Program-made: the position numbers and the translations under genes | The notes under the pieces: generated by a model | The model's database searches: none | The model's input: the letters and a program-made list of their open reading frames with translations, nothing else | What the model was told of the DNA's origin: nothing | Assembly: GCA_016213525.1 (NCBI GenBank) | Contig: JACRAE010000005.1 | Span: forward strand, 209,405 to 253,546 | Direction of reading: 5' to 3' | Source: Candidatus Aenigmatarchaeota archaeon | GTDB taxonomy: Archaea; Aenigmatarchaeota; Aenigmatarchaeia; CG10238-14; SCSR01 | DNA: 44,142 bases | In this document: one piece after another, positions 35,062-43,186 of the stretch | Layout: every line of letters starts with the position of its first letter | Numbering within the stretch: position 1 is the stretch's first letter

Positions 35062-35946
35062 ATGATTTCTAACAGGGGGAAGCCAGACTGGCTCAAGATA
35101 AGGCCGCCGACCGAGAAGTTCTCGGACATAAAGGAAATTATAAAGAACCACGGCCTCCACACCGTCTGCGAGGAGTCGCACTGCCCCAACATGTCGGAGT
35201 GCTGGTCCGGGGGGACGGCTACGTTCATGCTGATGGGCGACACGTGCACCAGGGGCTGCAGGTTCTGCGAGGTGAAGGCCGGAGCGAAGCCCCTGCCTCT
35301 GGACCCGTTCGAGCCGGAGAGCCTCGCGCTTGCCGTGTCGAAGATGGGACTGGACTACGTCGTCCTGACGTCCGTCGACAGGGACGACCTGGAGGACCAG
35401 GGCTCCAACCACTTCGCGGAGTGCATACGCGCCATAAAACGGCTCAAGCCGGACATGCTCGTAGAGGTGCTGATCCCGGACTTCCAGGGAAGGTCCGACC
35501 TGCTGAAGAACGTCGTCGACGCCAGGCCGGACGTCATTGCCCACAACGTGGAGACCGTCCCCAGGCTGCAGTCCGAGGTGAGGGACAGGAGGGCCAGCTA
35601 CGAGCAGTCCCTTCTGGTCCTGAGGAACGTCAAGAGGATGAACCCGGAGATCTTCACCAAGTCGTCCATAATCGTCGGCTTCGGCGAGACGGACAGGGAG
35701 ATCATACACACCATGAAGGACCTGCTGAAGAACGAGGTCGACTTCCTCACGATAGGACAGTACCTCAGGCCCAGCGACTGGCACCTTCCCGTGGCGGAGT
35801 ACGTGGACCCGGAAAAGTTCAAATTTTATCAGATGATGGGAGAGGACCTGGGGTTCAAGTACGTTGCTTCGGGGCCTTTCGTGAGGAGCTCGTACAGGGC
35901 GGGGGAGCTGTTCGTGAAGAGCCTCATACATAAGAGATCGGCTTGA
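35062..35946 (+). CDS. lipA: Lipoyl synthase
   Basis: CEESHCPNMSECW, GDTCTRGCRFCEVK radical SAM motif, C-terminal GPFVRSSYRAGE. Confidence 0.95.
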   Translation: MISNRGKPDWLKIRPPTEKFSDIKEIIKNHGLHTVCEESHCPNMSECWSGGTATFMLMGDTCTRGCRFCEVKAGAKPLPLDPFEPESLALAVSKMGLDYVVLTSVDRDDLEDQGSNHFAECIRAIKRLKPDMLVEVLIPDFQGRSDLLKNVVDARPDVIAHNVETVPRLQSEVRDRRASYEQSLLVLRNVKRMNPEIFTKSSIIVGFGETDREIIHTMKDLLKNEVDFLTIGQYLRPSDWHLPVAEYVDPEKFKFYQMMGEDLGFKYVASGPFVRSSYRAGELFVKSLIHKRSA

Positions 35947-36346
35947 ATATCCTGAGCGGCGGCCCGAACATCGAGCCCTTCGCCCCGATTCCCCTTCCGG
36001 AGCCCATGCCGTTCTCGCTCATGTAACCCTTCAGCACCGAAAAGTCCGGATTGGCGTACTTCCTGAGCTTGTAGTCCATGTAGCCGTCCATCGACCCGAA
36101 CAAAAAATATATAGAGCCCATGCGCCTCCGGTAATCGATCTCCATCGACTCCATCTTCTCTCTCAATTTTTTCTCCTCGTGCTTTCCTTCCAGGACGCCG
36201 GCCACAGATTCCGAGAAGTACTTCCCCGGCATGTCCGCCAGAAACATCCTGAGGTGCAGACTCGTAAGGTCCCTCGCCAGGTCGACGTTCCTCACGGTCT
36301 TGTCGTGGTCCGCCTCGACATACTTCGCATCCTTGGACTCTCCCAT
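35924..36346 (-). CDS. Hypothetical protein
   Basis: 140 aa ORF with no recognised domain; 3' end overlaps lipA 3' end by 23 nt. Confidence 0.55.
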   Translation of the reverse strand: MGESKDAKYVEADHDKTVRNVDLARDLTSLHLRMFLADMPGKYFSESVAGVLEGKHEEKKLREKMESMEIDYRRRMGSIYFLFGSMDGYMDYKLRKYANPDFSVLKGYMSENGMGSGRGIGAKGSMFGPPLRIFKPISYV

Positions 36347-36435
36347 GTTTCCTGATGAGTCTGGAACGGATTTAAGCTGATTCGTGGGCGGGGAAAGCTT
36401 GATTTACCACCCGAGCGATATTCTTTTGAGATAAG

Positions 36436-37770
36436 ATGGCCCTAGAGTTCAAGTTTCCTGACGTCGGAGAAGGCATAGCGGAGGGCGAGATTGTAAAGTG
36501 GAGGGTCAAGGAGGGCGACGAGGTCAAGGAGCACGACGTGCTGGTCGAGATAGAGACGGACAAGGCCATAGTCGAAATTCCGTCGCCGGCCGCCGGGTCG
36601 GTTTTGAAAATTTTCCACAAGCAGGGCGACACGGTGAAGGTGGGCGAGGCTCTGGTGTCTATAGGGGCAAAGGGCGAGTCCACCCCCTCGATTCCGGCTC
36701 CCGTACCGTCGCCGGCCCCGGTTGCGGCCCCAGTCCCGATTAAGAAAGGCCCGGTGATAAAGCCCGCCGGCGCGGTCGGATACCTGGAGGAGGCGCCGGA
36801 CCTTGAGGAGGCCGCCGGAGTCTCGAAGCCGGCATCCGTCCAGACCCAGATGGCGCCCGTCGCCCCGTCGGTCCTCGTGACGCCCGCCGTGAGGAGGCTC
36901 GCGAGGGACATCGGCTTGGACTTGTCCAAGATCAAGGGCTCCGGAATGGGCGGCAGGATTACGGAGGAGGACGTGCGCGGATTCGCGAAGAAGGCCGGCA
37001 TGAGCGAGATAAAGGAGAACCTGCCGCAGGTGCAGGCGAAGGTGCAGAAGAAGTATGACATGTACGGCTACCTGGAGCGCGTGCCGCTCAAGGGAGTGAG
37101 GAAGGCGATAGCTGAGCACATGGTCGAGTCGGTCAGCAGGATACCGCACGTCACGCAGATGGACGAGGCGGACGTCACGCTGCTGTACAGGCACAGGGAG
37201 AGGGAGAAGAGGCTCGCCGAGTCGAAGGGCGTTAAGCTGACCTACCTGCCGTTCATCGTCAAGGCGTGCGTGGGCTCCCTGAAGAAGTACCCCATGTTCA
37301 ATTCTACGTTGGACGAGGAGCACAACGAAATCATCATGAAGAAATATTACAACATCGGGATAGCCGTGGCGAGCGAGAACGGCCTCATGGTGCCCGTAAT
37401 CAAGATCGCGGACCAGAAGAGCCTGATGGCCATAGCGCGCGAGATAGTGCAGATGGCGGAGAAGGCGAGGTCCAGGGAGGTCGACCTGGGGGACCTTAAG
37501 GGCGGGACCTTCACCATAACGAACGTCGGCAGCCTGGGTGGCATATTTGCAACCCCCATAATCAACTATCCGGAGGTGGCGATACTCGCCGTTGGCAAGA
37601 TGATTGACAGGCTTTCGGTCGACAAGGAGGGGAAGATACGCGTGAGGAAGATAATGCCGCTCTCGCTGTCGTTCGACCACCGCGTCGTGGACGGGGCGGA
37701 CGCCGCCGTGTTCATGAACGAGATCAAGGCGTACCTCGAGGACCCCGACAGGATAATGATGGACGAGTAG
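36436..37770 (+). CDS. 2-oxoacid dehydrogenase E2 (dihydrolipoyl acyltransferase)
   Basis: Lipoyl domain EIETDKAIVEIPSPAAG, subunit-binding domain VTPAVRRLARDIGLDLSKIKGSGMGGRITEEDV, catalytic SLSFDHRVVDGADAAVFM. Confidence 0.95.
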   Translation: MALEFKFPDVGEGIAEGEIVKWRVKEGDEVKEHDVLVEIETDKAIVEIPSPAAGSVLKIFHKQGDTVKVGEALVSIGAKGESTPSIPAPVPSPAPVAAPVPIKKGPVIKPAGAVGYLEEAPDLEEAAGVSKPASVQTQMAPVAPSVLVTPAVRRLARDIGLDLSKIKGSGMGGRITEEDVRGFAKKAGMSEIKENLPQVQAKVQKKYDMYGYLERVPLKGVRKAIAEHMVESVSRIPHVTQMDEADVTLLYRHREREKRLAESKGVKLTYLPFIVKACVGSLKKYPMFNSTLDEEHNEIIMKKYYNIGIAVASENGLMVPVIKIADQKSLMAIAREIVQMAEKARSREVDLGDLKGGTFTITNVGSLGGIFATPIINYPEVAILAVGKMIDRLSVDKEGKIRVRKIMPLSLSFDHRVVDGADAAVFMNEIKAYLEDPDRIMMDE

Positions 37771-37840
37771 CCAGGTCACCAAATCCTTTCTTCTGGGCGC
37801 CATAGGTCCCCTTTTTGTTCACCGAATACCATGTTCTTTT

Positions 37841-38614
37841 ATGAAAATTGTCGGAATCCTGTCCGTGTTCCTGCTGTCGTTGGCGTTCGTCTCCTATTCG
37901 GTCCAGGCCCAGAACATGGTGACGGGTGAGGTCACGAGGACCTTCGACACCATCAAGCCGTACCTGCCGAGGGTCATAACGGAGAACGTGCTCGCCCCTG
38001 CGGGGACGCCGGTCTACGAGATCAAGGTCGAGGTCAGCAGGGTCGTGTTCCAGGCCAGGGTTTCTCTTGACAGCACGGGACCAGACTCCGTTGACATCCC
38101 ATCGCTTCCTGGCGGGCTCGTTTACGATTATTTCAACGTGAGCAGCAAGAACATGGTCGATTCCGACATCAAGACCCTCAGCCTGAAGTTCAAGGTCGAC
38201 AAGGAGTGGCTCGAGTCGAACAAGGTTCCTGAGGACGGGGTGAAGCTCCTAAAGCTGTCATCCGGCCAGTGGGACGAGGTAGAGACGGCCGTCCTGCCCA
38301 ACGCCACCGGTCAGGCAACCTACCAGGCGTCTCCTAACGGGTTCGCAATATTCGCGGTAGCAGGCGAGTCCGCGGCTGCCGTGCAGGCGCCGGCAGAAGA
38401 GGTCGCCGAGGTCGCGGGCGAGAACGTCGGCTCCGACCAGGGCGTAGTCGAGGTGGCTTCCGGTGAGAACACGGCGAGCGAGAAGATACAGAACGAAATC
38501 AATTGGGTCCTCATAGGCGCGGCGGCAGTCGTCATCGTCCTGATATTGGTGTTCCTACCTGGGTCGATCCTCAGGAAAAAGAACAAGAATCCTTGGAAAG
38601 CCCCGATGAGATAA
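37841..38614 (+). CDS. Secreted/membrane-anchored PGF-pre-PGF-like surface protein
   Basis: Signal peptide; LSLKFKVDKEWLESNKVPEDGVKLLKLSSGQWDEVETAVL..YQASPNGFAIFAVAGES; C-terminal TM. Confidence 0.75.
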   Translation: MKIVGILSVFLLSLAFVSYSVQAQNMVTGEVTRTFDTIKPYLPRVITENVLAPAGTPVYEIKVEVSRVVFQARVSLDSTGPDSVDIPSLPGGLVYDYFNVSSKNMVDSDIKTLSLKFKVDKEWLESNKVPEDGVKLLKLSSGQWDEVETAVLPNATGQATYQASPNGFAIFAVAGESAAAVQAPAEEVAEVAGENVGSDQGVVEVASGENTASEKIQNEINWVLIGAAAVVIVLILVFLPGSILRKKNKNPWKAPMR

Positions 38615-38632
38615 AAAATTTGCCCCGCCGCG

Positions 38633-39379
38633 TCATCTCGAGAAGTTCCATTCCCTCGACATGTACCTCTTCTCCGCCAGCTCGTGCGCCCTCGCTATCT
38701 CCTCCGTCGTGAGGGTGCCGAAGTCGTACGCCTTACCGGAGACGAAGCCCTTTAGGAGAGATTTGTAAGCCTCGTCCATGCTGACTATGTTGTAGTCGAG
38801 TATCTTCGTCACCCTCTCGTGCACGGACTGTATCATCTTGTCCGATATCTTCTCCTTGGATATCTTCAGGTGGGAGAACATCTTCTGCGGGTCCAGCTTG
38901 TATAATATAGTGCCGTGCTGCAGGAGCACGCCGCCCCTCCTCGTCTGCGCGTTGCCGGATATCTTCTTCCCGCCGACCGTTATGTCGTTTATCGGCGCGA
39001 ACTCCGCTCTTATCCCCATCCTGGCGAGCCCCTCGATGGCCCATCCACATATCATCTGGTAAGACTCCCTGATGCCGCGGGGGAACATGTCCTCCGGGGC
39101 TATGACGCTGTACGTTATCTCGCCGTCCCTGTCGTGGAACACGGCGCCGCCTCCCGTCCTCCTCCTGACAACGTCCGTCCCCGAAGCGAGGCAGGCCTGT
39201 AGGTTCACCTCTTCCTCCATCCCTTGGAAGTACCCGATTGAGACCGCAGACGGACTCCATCTCCAGAACCTCATCGTAGGCGGAGACCTGCCCGCCGCCA
39301 CCGCTTCCGCCACAGCCTCGTCTATCGCCATCGCCATATAGGCGTTCGTGGTGTGCATGGGGAGGACGCGCCACTTCAT
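38633..39379 (-). CDS. lplA: Lipoate-protein ligase A, catalytic subunit
   Basis: Start refined to MKWRVLPMHTTNAYMAMAIDEA; VVRRRTGGGAVFHDRDGEITYSV; KKISGNAQTRRGGVLLQHGTIL. Confidence 0.92.
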   Translation of the reverse strand: MKWRVLPMHTTNAYMAMAIDEAVAEAVAAGRSPPTMRFWRWSPSAVSIGYFQGMEEEVNLQACLASGTDVVRRRTGGGAVFHDRDGEITYSVIAPEDMFPRGIRESYQMICGWAIEGLARMGIRAEFAPINDITVGGKKISGNAQTRRGGVLLQHGTILYKLDPQKMFSHLKISKEKISDKMIQSVHERVTKILDYNIVSMDEAYKSLLKGFVSGKAYDFGTLTTEEIARAHELAEKRYMSREWNFSR

Positions 39380-39669
39380 GCTTCCTTCCTCTCCATGGCC
39401 TTCTTCACGACCCTCGCTATCGCGTCCTCCGTGACTCCGAAAAGAATTATGCCGTGAGACTCCACGGTCCGTTTGACCATGTCCGCGACCTTCTCGTGCG
39501 TGAGGTCCGAGTCCATGCCGCGCATGCACTTCTCTATCTTCTCTATCGACTCCTCCGGGTGCAGGAAGAAGTCCCCGGTTATCTTCACGTAGTTGACGCT
39601 GTGCGCGAAGTCGACCTCCGCCTTCACGAGCTTGCCCCCGTGGATTTTCTCCGCCGCCCTGCCTATCAA
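39376..39669 (-). CDS. Lipoate-protein ligase accessory C-terminal subunit (LplB-like)
   Basis: 97 aa; GGKLVKAEVDFAHSVNYVKITGDFFLHPEESIEKIEKCM; ATGA overlap into lplA. Confidence 0.88.
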   Translation of the reverse strand: MIGRAAEKIHGGKLVKAEVDFAHSVNYVKITGDFFLHPEESIEKIEKCMRGMDSDLTHEKVADMVKRTVESHGIILFGVTEDAIARVVKKAMERKEA

Positions 39670-39715
39670 AGAATCACTATGAGATATTACGTTTCCATGG
39701 ATTAATTCGTAGCTG

Positions 39716-39988
39716 TCAGCCGACTATCCGAAAGTCCAGGAACTTGTCGGTCACCGCTTCGTCCTTCACCTCGACGTCCCTGACGTAGGACCCCGGCGGC
39801 CCGCGCCTGCACGACTCCAGGACCTCCTCTATGACGGAGTCCATGCCCTCGAACACCGCTTCGACCGAGCCGTCGACGTTGTTCTTCACCCATCCCTTCG
39901 CGCCGAAGTGGTCCGCCTTGTGCTTGGTCCAGGACCTGAAGCCGACGTTCTGCACGTCCCCTCTCACAACCACCCTCACGCGCCTCAT
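39716..39988 (-). CDS. Acylphosphatase
   Basis: VRVVVRGDVQNVGFRSWTKHKADHFGAKGWVKNNVDGSVEAVFEG. Confidence 0.92.
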   Translation of the reverse strand: MRRVRVVVRGDVQNVGFRSWTKHKADHFGAKGWVKNNVDGSVEAVFEGMDSVIEEVLESCRRGPPGSYVRDVEVKDEAVTDKFLDFRIVG

Positions 39989-40026
39989 ATAGAATATTTA
40001 TTACGCGCCCCGACAAATATCTTCCT

Positions 40027-40140
40027 ATGAAACCTGTCAAATCGGCGAAGAAGCCGGCTAAGAAAGTGGCGAAGAAGATGGACGGCTGCGGGTGTGGCTC
40101 TGGCTGCTCGTGTTCGAAGTCCAGCTGCGGATGCTGCTAG
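40027..40140 (+). CDS. 37-aa Lys-rich, Cys-rich metallothionein-like peptide
   Basis: MKPVKSAKKPAKKVAKKMDGCGCGSGCSCSKSSCGCC translated directly; 7 Cys; absent from ORF track; stop shares CTAG with the convergent E1-beta stop. Confidence 0.6.
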   Translation: MKPVKSAKKPAKKVAKKMDGCGCGSGCSCSKSSCGCC

Positions 40141-41108
40141 AAGCCCATAACTTTCTCTATCCCCTGCCTTATCCTGTCGGGGTTGGGTAGGTAGTAATGT
40201 TCGGTCTTGGGCAGCGGCATTATAGTGTCGTAGCCTGTGACCCTCTCGACCGGGGCCTCCAGGTTCAGGAGCGCCTTCTCGTTTATCCTCGCGATTATCT
40301 CGGCTGCCATGCCCAGCGTCTTCGCCGCCTCGTTCACAATCACGCACCTTCCGGTCTTCTGGACTGAGCTGATTATCGAGTCCGTGTCGAGCGGGGACAG
40401 GGTGCGCAGGTCGATGAGCTCGATCGAGTACTTGTCGTTCAGCGTCGATATGGCCTCCCTCACGGTCTTCAGCATAGCGCCGTAGGTTATCACGGTCACA
40501 TCGCCGCCCGCCTGCACAATCTTCGCCTCGCCTATCGGTATCGTGTACTCTTCCTCCGGTACCTCCTCCTTGATCGCCCTGTAGATCCTCTTAGGCTCCA
40601 TGAAGACCACCGGGTCGGGGTCGCGTATCGACGAGATAAGAAGTCCCTTCGCCTCGTACGGGCCGGACGGCACCACGACCTTCAGGCCGGGAGCATGGAC
40701 GAAGTACGTCTCGGGAGAGTCCGAGTGGTGCTCGAGCGCCCTGATGCCTCCGCTGAACGGCACCCTGAGCGTTAGGGGCACGCTGAACCTCCCCCTCGTC
40801 CTGTTCCTTATCCTTGCCGCGTGGTTGATCAGCTGGTCGATCGCAGGGAACACGAAGCCGTCGAACTGTATCTCCCCCACCGGCCTCATGCCGTAGAGGG
40901 CCATCCCTATAGAAGTTCCGACTATCCCAGATTCTGCAAGCGGCGTGTCTATGACTCTCTGGTCGCCGAACTTCTGGTAGAGACCCTCGGTCACCCGGAA
41001 GACTCCGCCGTCCTTCCCTATGTCCTCCCCTAGCAAAACTACCGACGGGTCCCTCTCCATCTCCTGCGAAAGAGCGGAGTTTATCGCCTGTACCATGTTC
41101 ATTATCAT
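40137..41108 (-). CDS. Pyruvate/2-oxoacid dehydrogenase E1 component, beta subunit
   Basis: MVQAINSALSQEMERDPSVVLLGEDIGKDGGVFRVTEGL...DTPLAESGIVGTSIGMA; C-terminal ERVTGYDTIMPL. Confidence 0.95.
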   Translation of the reverse strand: MIMNMVQAINSALSQEMERDPSVVLLGEDIGKDGGVFRVTEGLYQKFGDQRVIDTPLAESGIVGTSIGMALYGMRPVGEIQFDGFVFPAIDQLINHAARIRNRTRGRFSVPLTLRVPFSGGIRALEHHSDSPETYFVHAPGLKVVVPSGPYEAKGLLISSIRDPDPVVFMEPKRIYRAIKEEVPEEEYTIPIGEAKIVQAGGDVTVITYGAMLKTVREAISTLNDKYSIELIDLRTLSPLDTDSIISSVQKTGRCVIVNEAAKTLGMAAEIIARINEKALLNLEAPVERVTGYDTIMPLPKTEHYYLPNPDRIRQGIEKVMGF

Positions 41109-41109
41109 T

Positions 41110-42192
41110 TCAAGCGCCCCTCTTCAGGAAGGCCAGCACCTCGGCCTTCTGGTCCGCCAAATTCTTCGGAATCTTGTCGTACAGGTAGTCGAACATGTCA
41201 TCCGGCTCCGCGGGCGGCGTAGCCTCGGCCTCGCGCACGTCGTCCTCGATCATCTTGTTCGCCTTTTCGACGACGGACTTCTCGTAGACCTCGTCCCACA
41301 GGCCCTTCACCTCCATGTACTTCCTGACCCTCTCTATCGGGTCCCTCTTCTTCCAGTTCTCGACCTCCTGAGGCGTCCTGTACCTCCCGGCGTCGTCCGC
41401 CGTGGTGTGGTCGCTCATCCTGTAGGTGACGCACTCTATGAACGTCGGGCCTCCGCCCGCCTTCGCCCTCTCTGCGGCCTCCCTCGCGACCTTCAAAACT
41501 GCGAACACGTCGTTCCCATCGACAAGGTAGCCGTCGAAGCCGTACGCGACCGCCTTCTGGGCTAGCGTCTTGGAGGCGGTCTGCTTCGACAACGGCAAGG
41601 ATATGGCCCACTGGTTGTTCTGGCACACGAAGATCACCGGCGCCTTGAACACGCCTGCGAAGTTCATCGCCTCGTGGAAGTCGCCCTCCGACGTGGCTCC
41701 GTCTCCGAGGTAGACCATCGCCGCCTTCTTGTCTCCCTTTAGCCTCATTGCCATCGCGACCCCGGTGGCGTGGAGGTTCTGCGTCCCGACCGGTATCGAT
41801 ATGACGAAGTCGTTCAGCCCCTCCGGCACCTTCGACCCCCTCTCGTCGCCCATCCAGTACAAAAGATACAGGTGCATAGGCAGGCCGCGCGTTATGTGGG
41901 CCCCTATCTCGCGGAAGTATGGGAACAGCCAGTCGTCCTTGCCCAAGGCGAACGCGCTTCCGACCTGCGTCGCCTCCTGGCCCAGAGAAGAGGCGTATGT
42001 GCCGCACCTGCCCTCCCTCTGGAGGTTCAATATCCGGCCGTCTAGCATGCGGGCGTAGACGAGGTTCTCGTATATCTTCCTGAGCTCGTCGTTCGTCAGC
42101 TTCGGCATCTCGGCCTCGTTGCACTTCCCGTTCTCGTCCAGGATCTGGTACATCTTAGGCACTGCGAACTTTACCGGCTCGGCTGGCATCAA
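41110..42192 (-). CDS. Pyruvate/2-oxoacid dehydrogenase E1 component, alpha subunit
   Basis: GDGATSEGDFHEAMNFAGVFKAPVIFVCQNNQWAIS ThDP motif; YRMSDHTTADD. Confidence 0.95.
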   Translation of the reverse strand: MMPAEPVKFAVPKMYQILDENGKCNEAEMPKLTNDELRKIYENLVYARMLDGRILNLQREGRCGTYASSLGQEATQVGSAFALGKDDWLFPYFREIGAHITRGLPMHLYLLYWMGDERGSKVPEGLNDFVISIPVGTQNLHATGVAMAMRLKGDKKAAMVYLGDGATSEGDFHEAMNFAGVFKAPVIFVCQNNQWAISLPLSKQTASKTLAQKAVAYGFDGYLVDGNDVFAVLKVAREAAERAKAGGGPTFIECVTYRMSDHTTADDAGRYRTPQEVENWKKRDPIERVRKYMEVKGLWDEVYEKSVVEKANKMIEDDVREAEATPPAEPDDMFDYLYDKIPKNLADQKAEVLAFLKRGA

Positions 42193-42222
42193 TAAAGAAT
42201 TGGTTTCGGGCGGTAATTAAAA

Positions 42223-42699
42223 CTACTTCCCGCGGGTGGCGTTGACCACGGAGTCGAAGCTGTCCGATACGGCCTTGCCGTGGTCGAGGCTGGAGCACTT
42301 CGACCTCTCGAACCTTATCAGCTTCCCCTTCGACAGGCCGAGGCAGTAGGCGTACATCCTGCTCCCGTCCTGGTTGTTGAACCACATCCCCACCTCGTTG
42401 CCGCACTGCTCCGTCGGCTTAAGCGACAGGTACAGTATCTTCGGCTCGTCCACCGCCTGACCTATCAGCTCCTGCACCCCGGCCACGTCCTTGGCGCCGC
42501 CGCCTATGTCCCTGGATCCGGCCTCCTCGAATCCGCACCTGGCCTCGATGAACATCGGGTTGTTCTCGATCTGAGCCGTGTAGACGAAGTAGAACGCCAC
42601 GCCCCCGGCGGCAGTGACCGCTATCAAAAGGAAGACGAATATCTTGTAGGATTCCCTCTTGTTGTCGGCGACCTGCTCGAAGAAGAACTTGTCTGGCAT
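42223..42699 (-). CDS. Single-TM membrane-anchored hypothetical protein with conserved Cys
   Basis: Start refined to MPDKFFFEQVADNKRESYKIFVFLLIAVTAAGGVAFYFVY at 42699. Confidence 0.6.
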   Translation of the reverse strand: MPDKFFFEQVADNKRESYKIFVFLLIAVTAAGGVAFYFVYTAQIENNPMFIEARCGFEEAGSRDIGGGAKDVAGVQELIGQAVDEPKILYLSLKPTEQCGNEVGMWFNNQDGSRMYAYCLGLSKGKLIRFERSKCSSLDHGKAVSDSFDSVVNATRGK

Positions 42700-42796
42700 C
42701 TGAAAAAAATATCGCGCCGGTCGGACATATACTAAGCCGAATCTGGAAAAAGATATATTAACCAGCGGGCAGATTACTATATTCGAGGCATCCTGA

Positions 42797-43042
42797 ATGA
42801 CAAAAGTTATCCTATTGACGACGAAGAGCTGCCCGGTCTGTCCGTCGGCGAAGAGGCTGTGGGCCGACGTGAAGAAGGACCACAAGTTCGACTACGAGGA
42901 GCTCGACGCGCTGTCGCCGAAGGGTCAAGAGTTCGTGGAGAGACTCGGAATAATGTCCGTGCCCACCACCCTGATAAACGGCAAGGTCGCATTCACGGGC
43001 GTGCCTGACAAGAACAAGGCTATAGCCTTAGTGAGCAAATAA
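42797..43042 (+). CDS. Glutaredoxin/thioredoxin-like protein
   Basis: MTKVILLTTKSCPVCPSAKRLWADV; CPVC; MSVPTTLING. Confidence 0.88.
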   Translation: MTKVILLTTKSCPVCPSAKRLWADVKKDHKFDYEELDALSPKGQEFVERLGIMSVPTTLINGKVAFTGVPDKNKAIALVSK

Positions 43043-43047
43043 TACTT

Positions 43048-43185
43048 ATGTCGGAAGAGAAGGAAGAGGAAAAACGGGGCGCCCAGACCCAGCTGGTGTT
43101 CGAGTGCGCCATATGCGAGAACACGTTCGAGCACCCCGGGATGTGCCAGGCGTGCCACGTTCTTTTGAAGCCAAGGGGCGAGTGA
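43048..43185 (+). CDS. 45-aa zinc-ribbon peptide
   Basis: MSEEKEEEKRGAQTQLVFECAICENTFEHPGMCQACHVLLKPRGE; two CxxC pairs; between the glutaredoxin-like and trxB genes; absent from ORF track. Confidence 0.65.
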   Translation: MSEEKEEEKRGAQTQLVFECAICENTFEHPGMCQACHVLLKPRGE

Positions 43186-43186
43186 G

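Noticed and set aside
35053-35931. 292-aa minus-strand ORF antisense to lipA
   Set aside because: Shadow ORF; radical SAM motif is on the plus strand.
36442-37803. 453-aa minus-strand ORF antisense to E2
   Set aside because: GC-driven shadow ORF with low-complexity Arg/His/Leu composition; the E2 gene on the plus strand is unambiguous.
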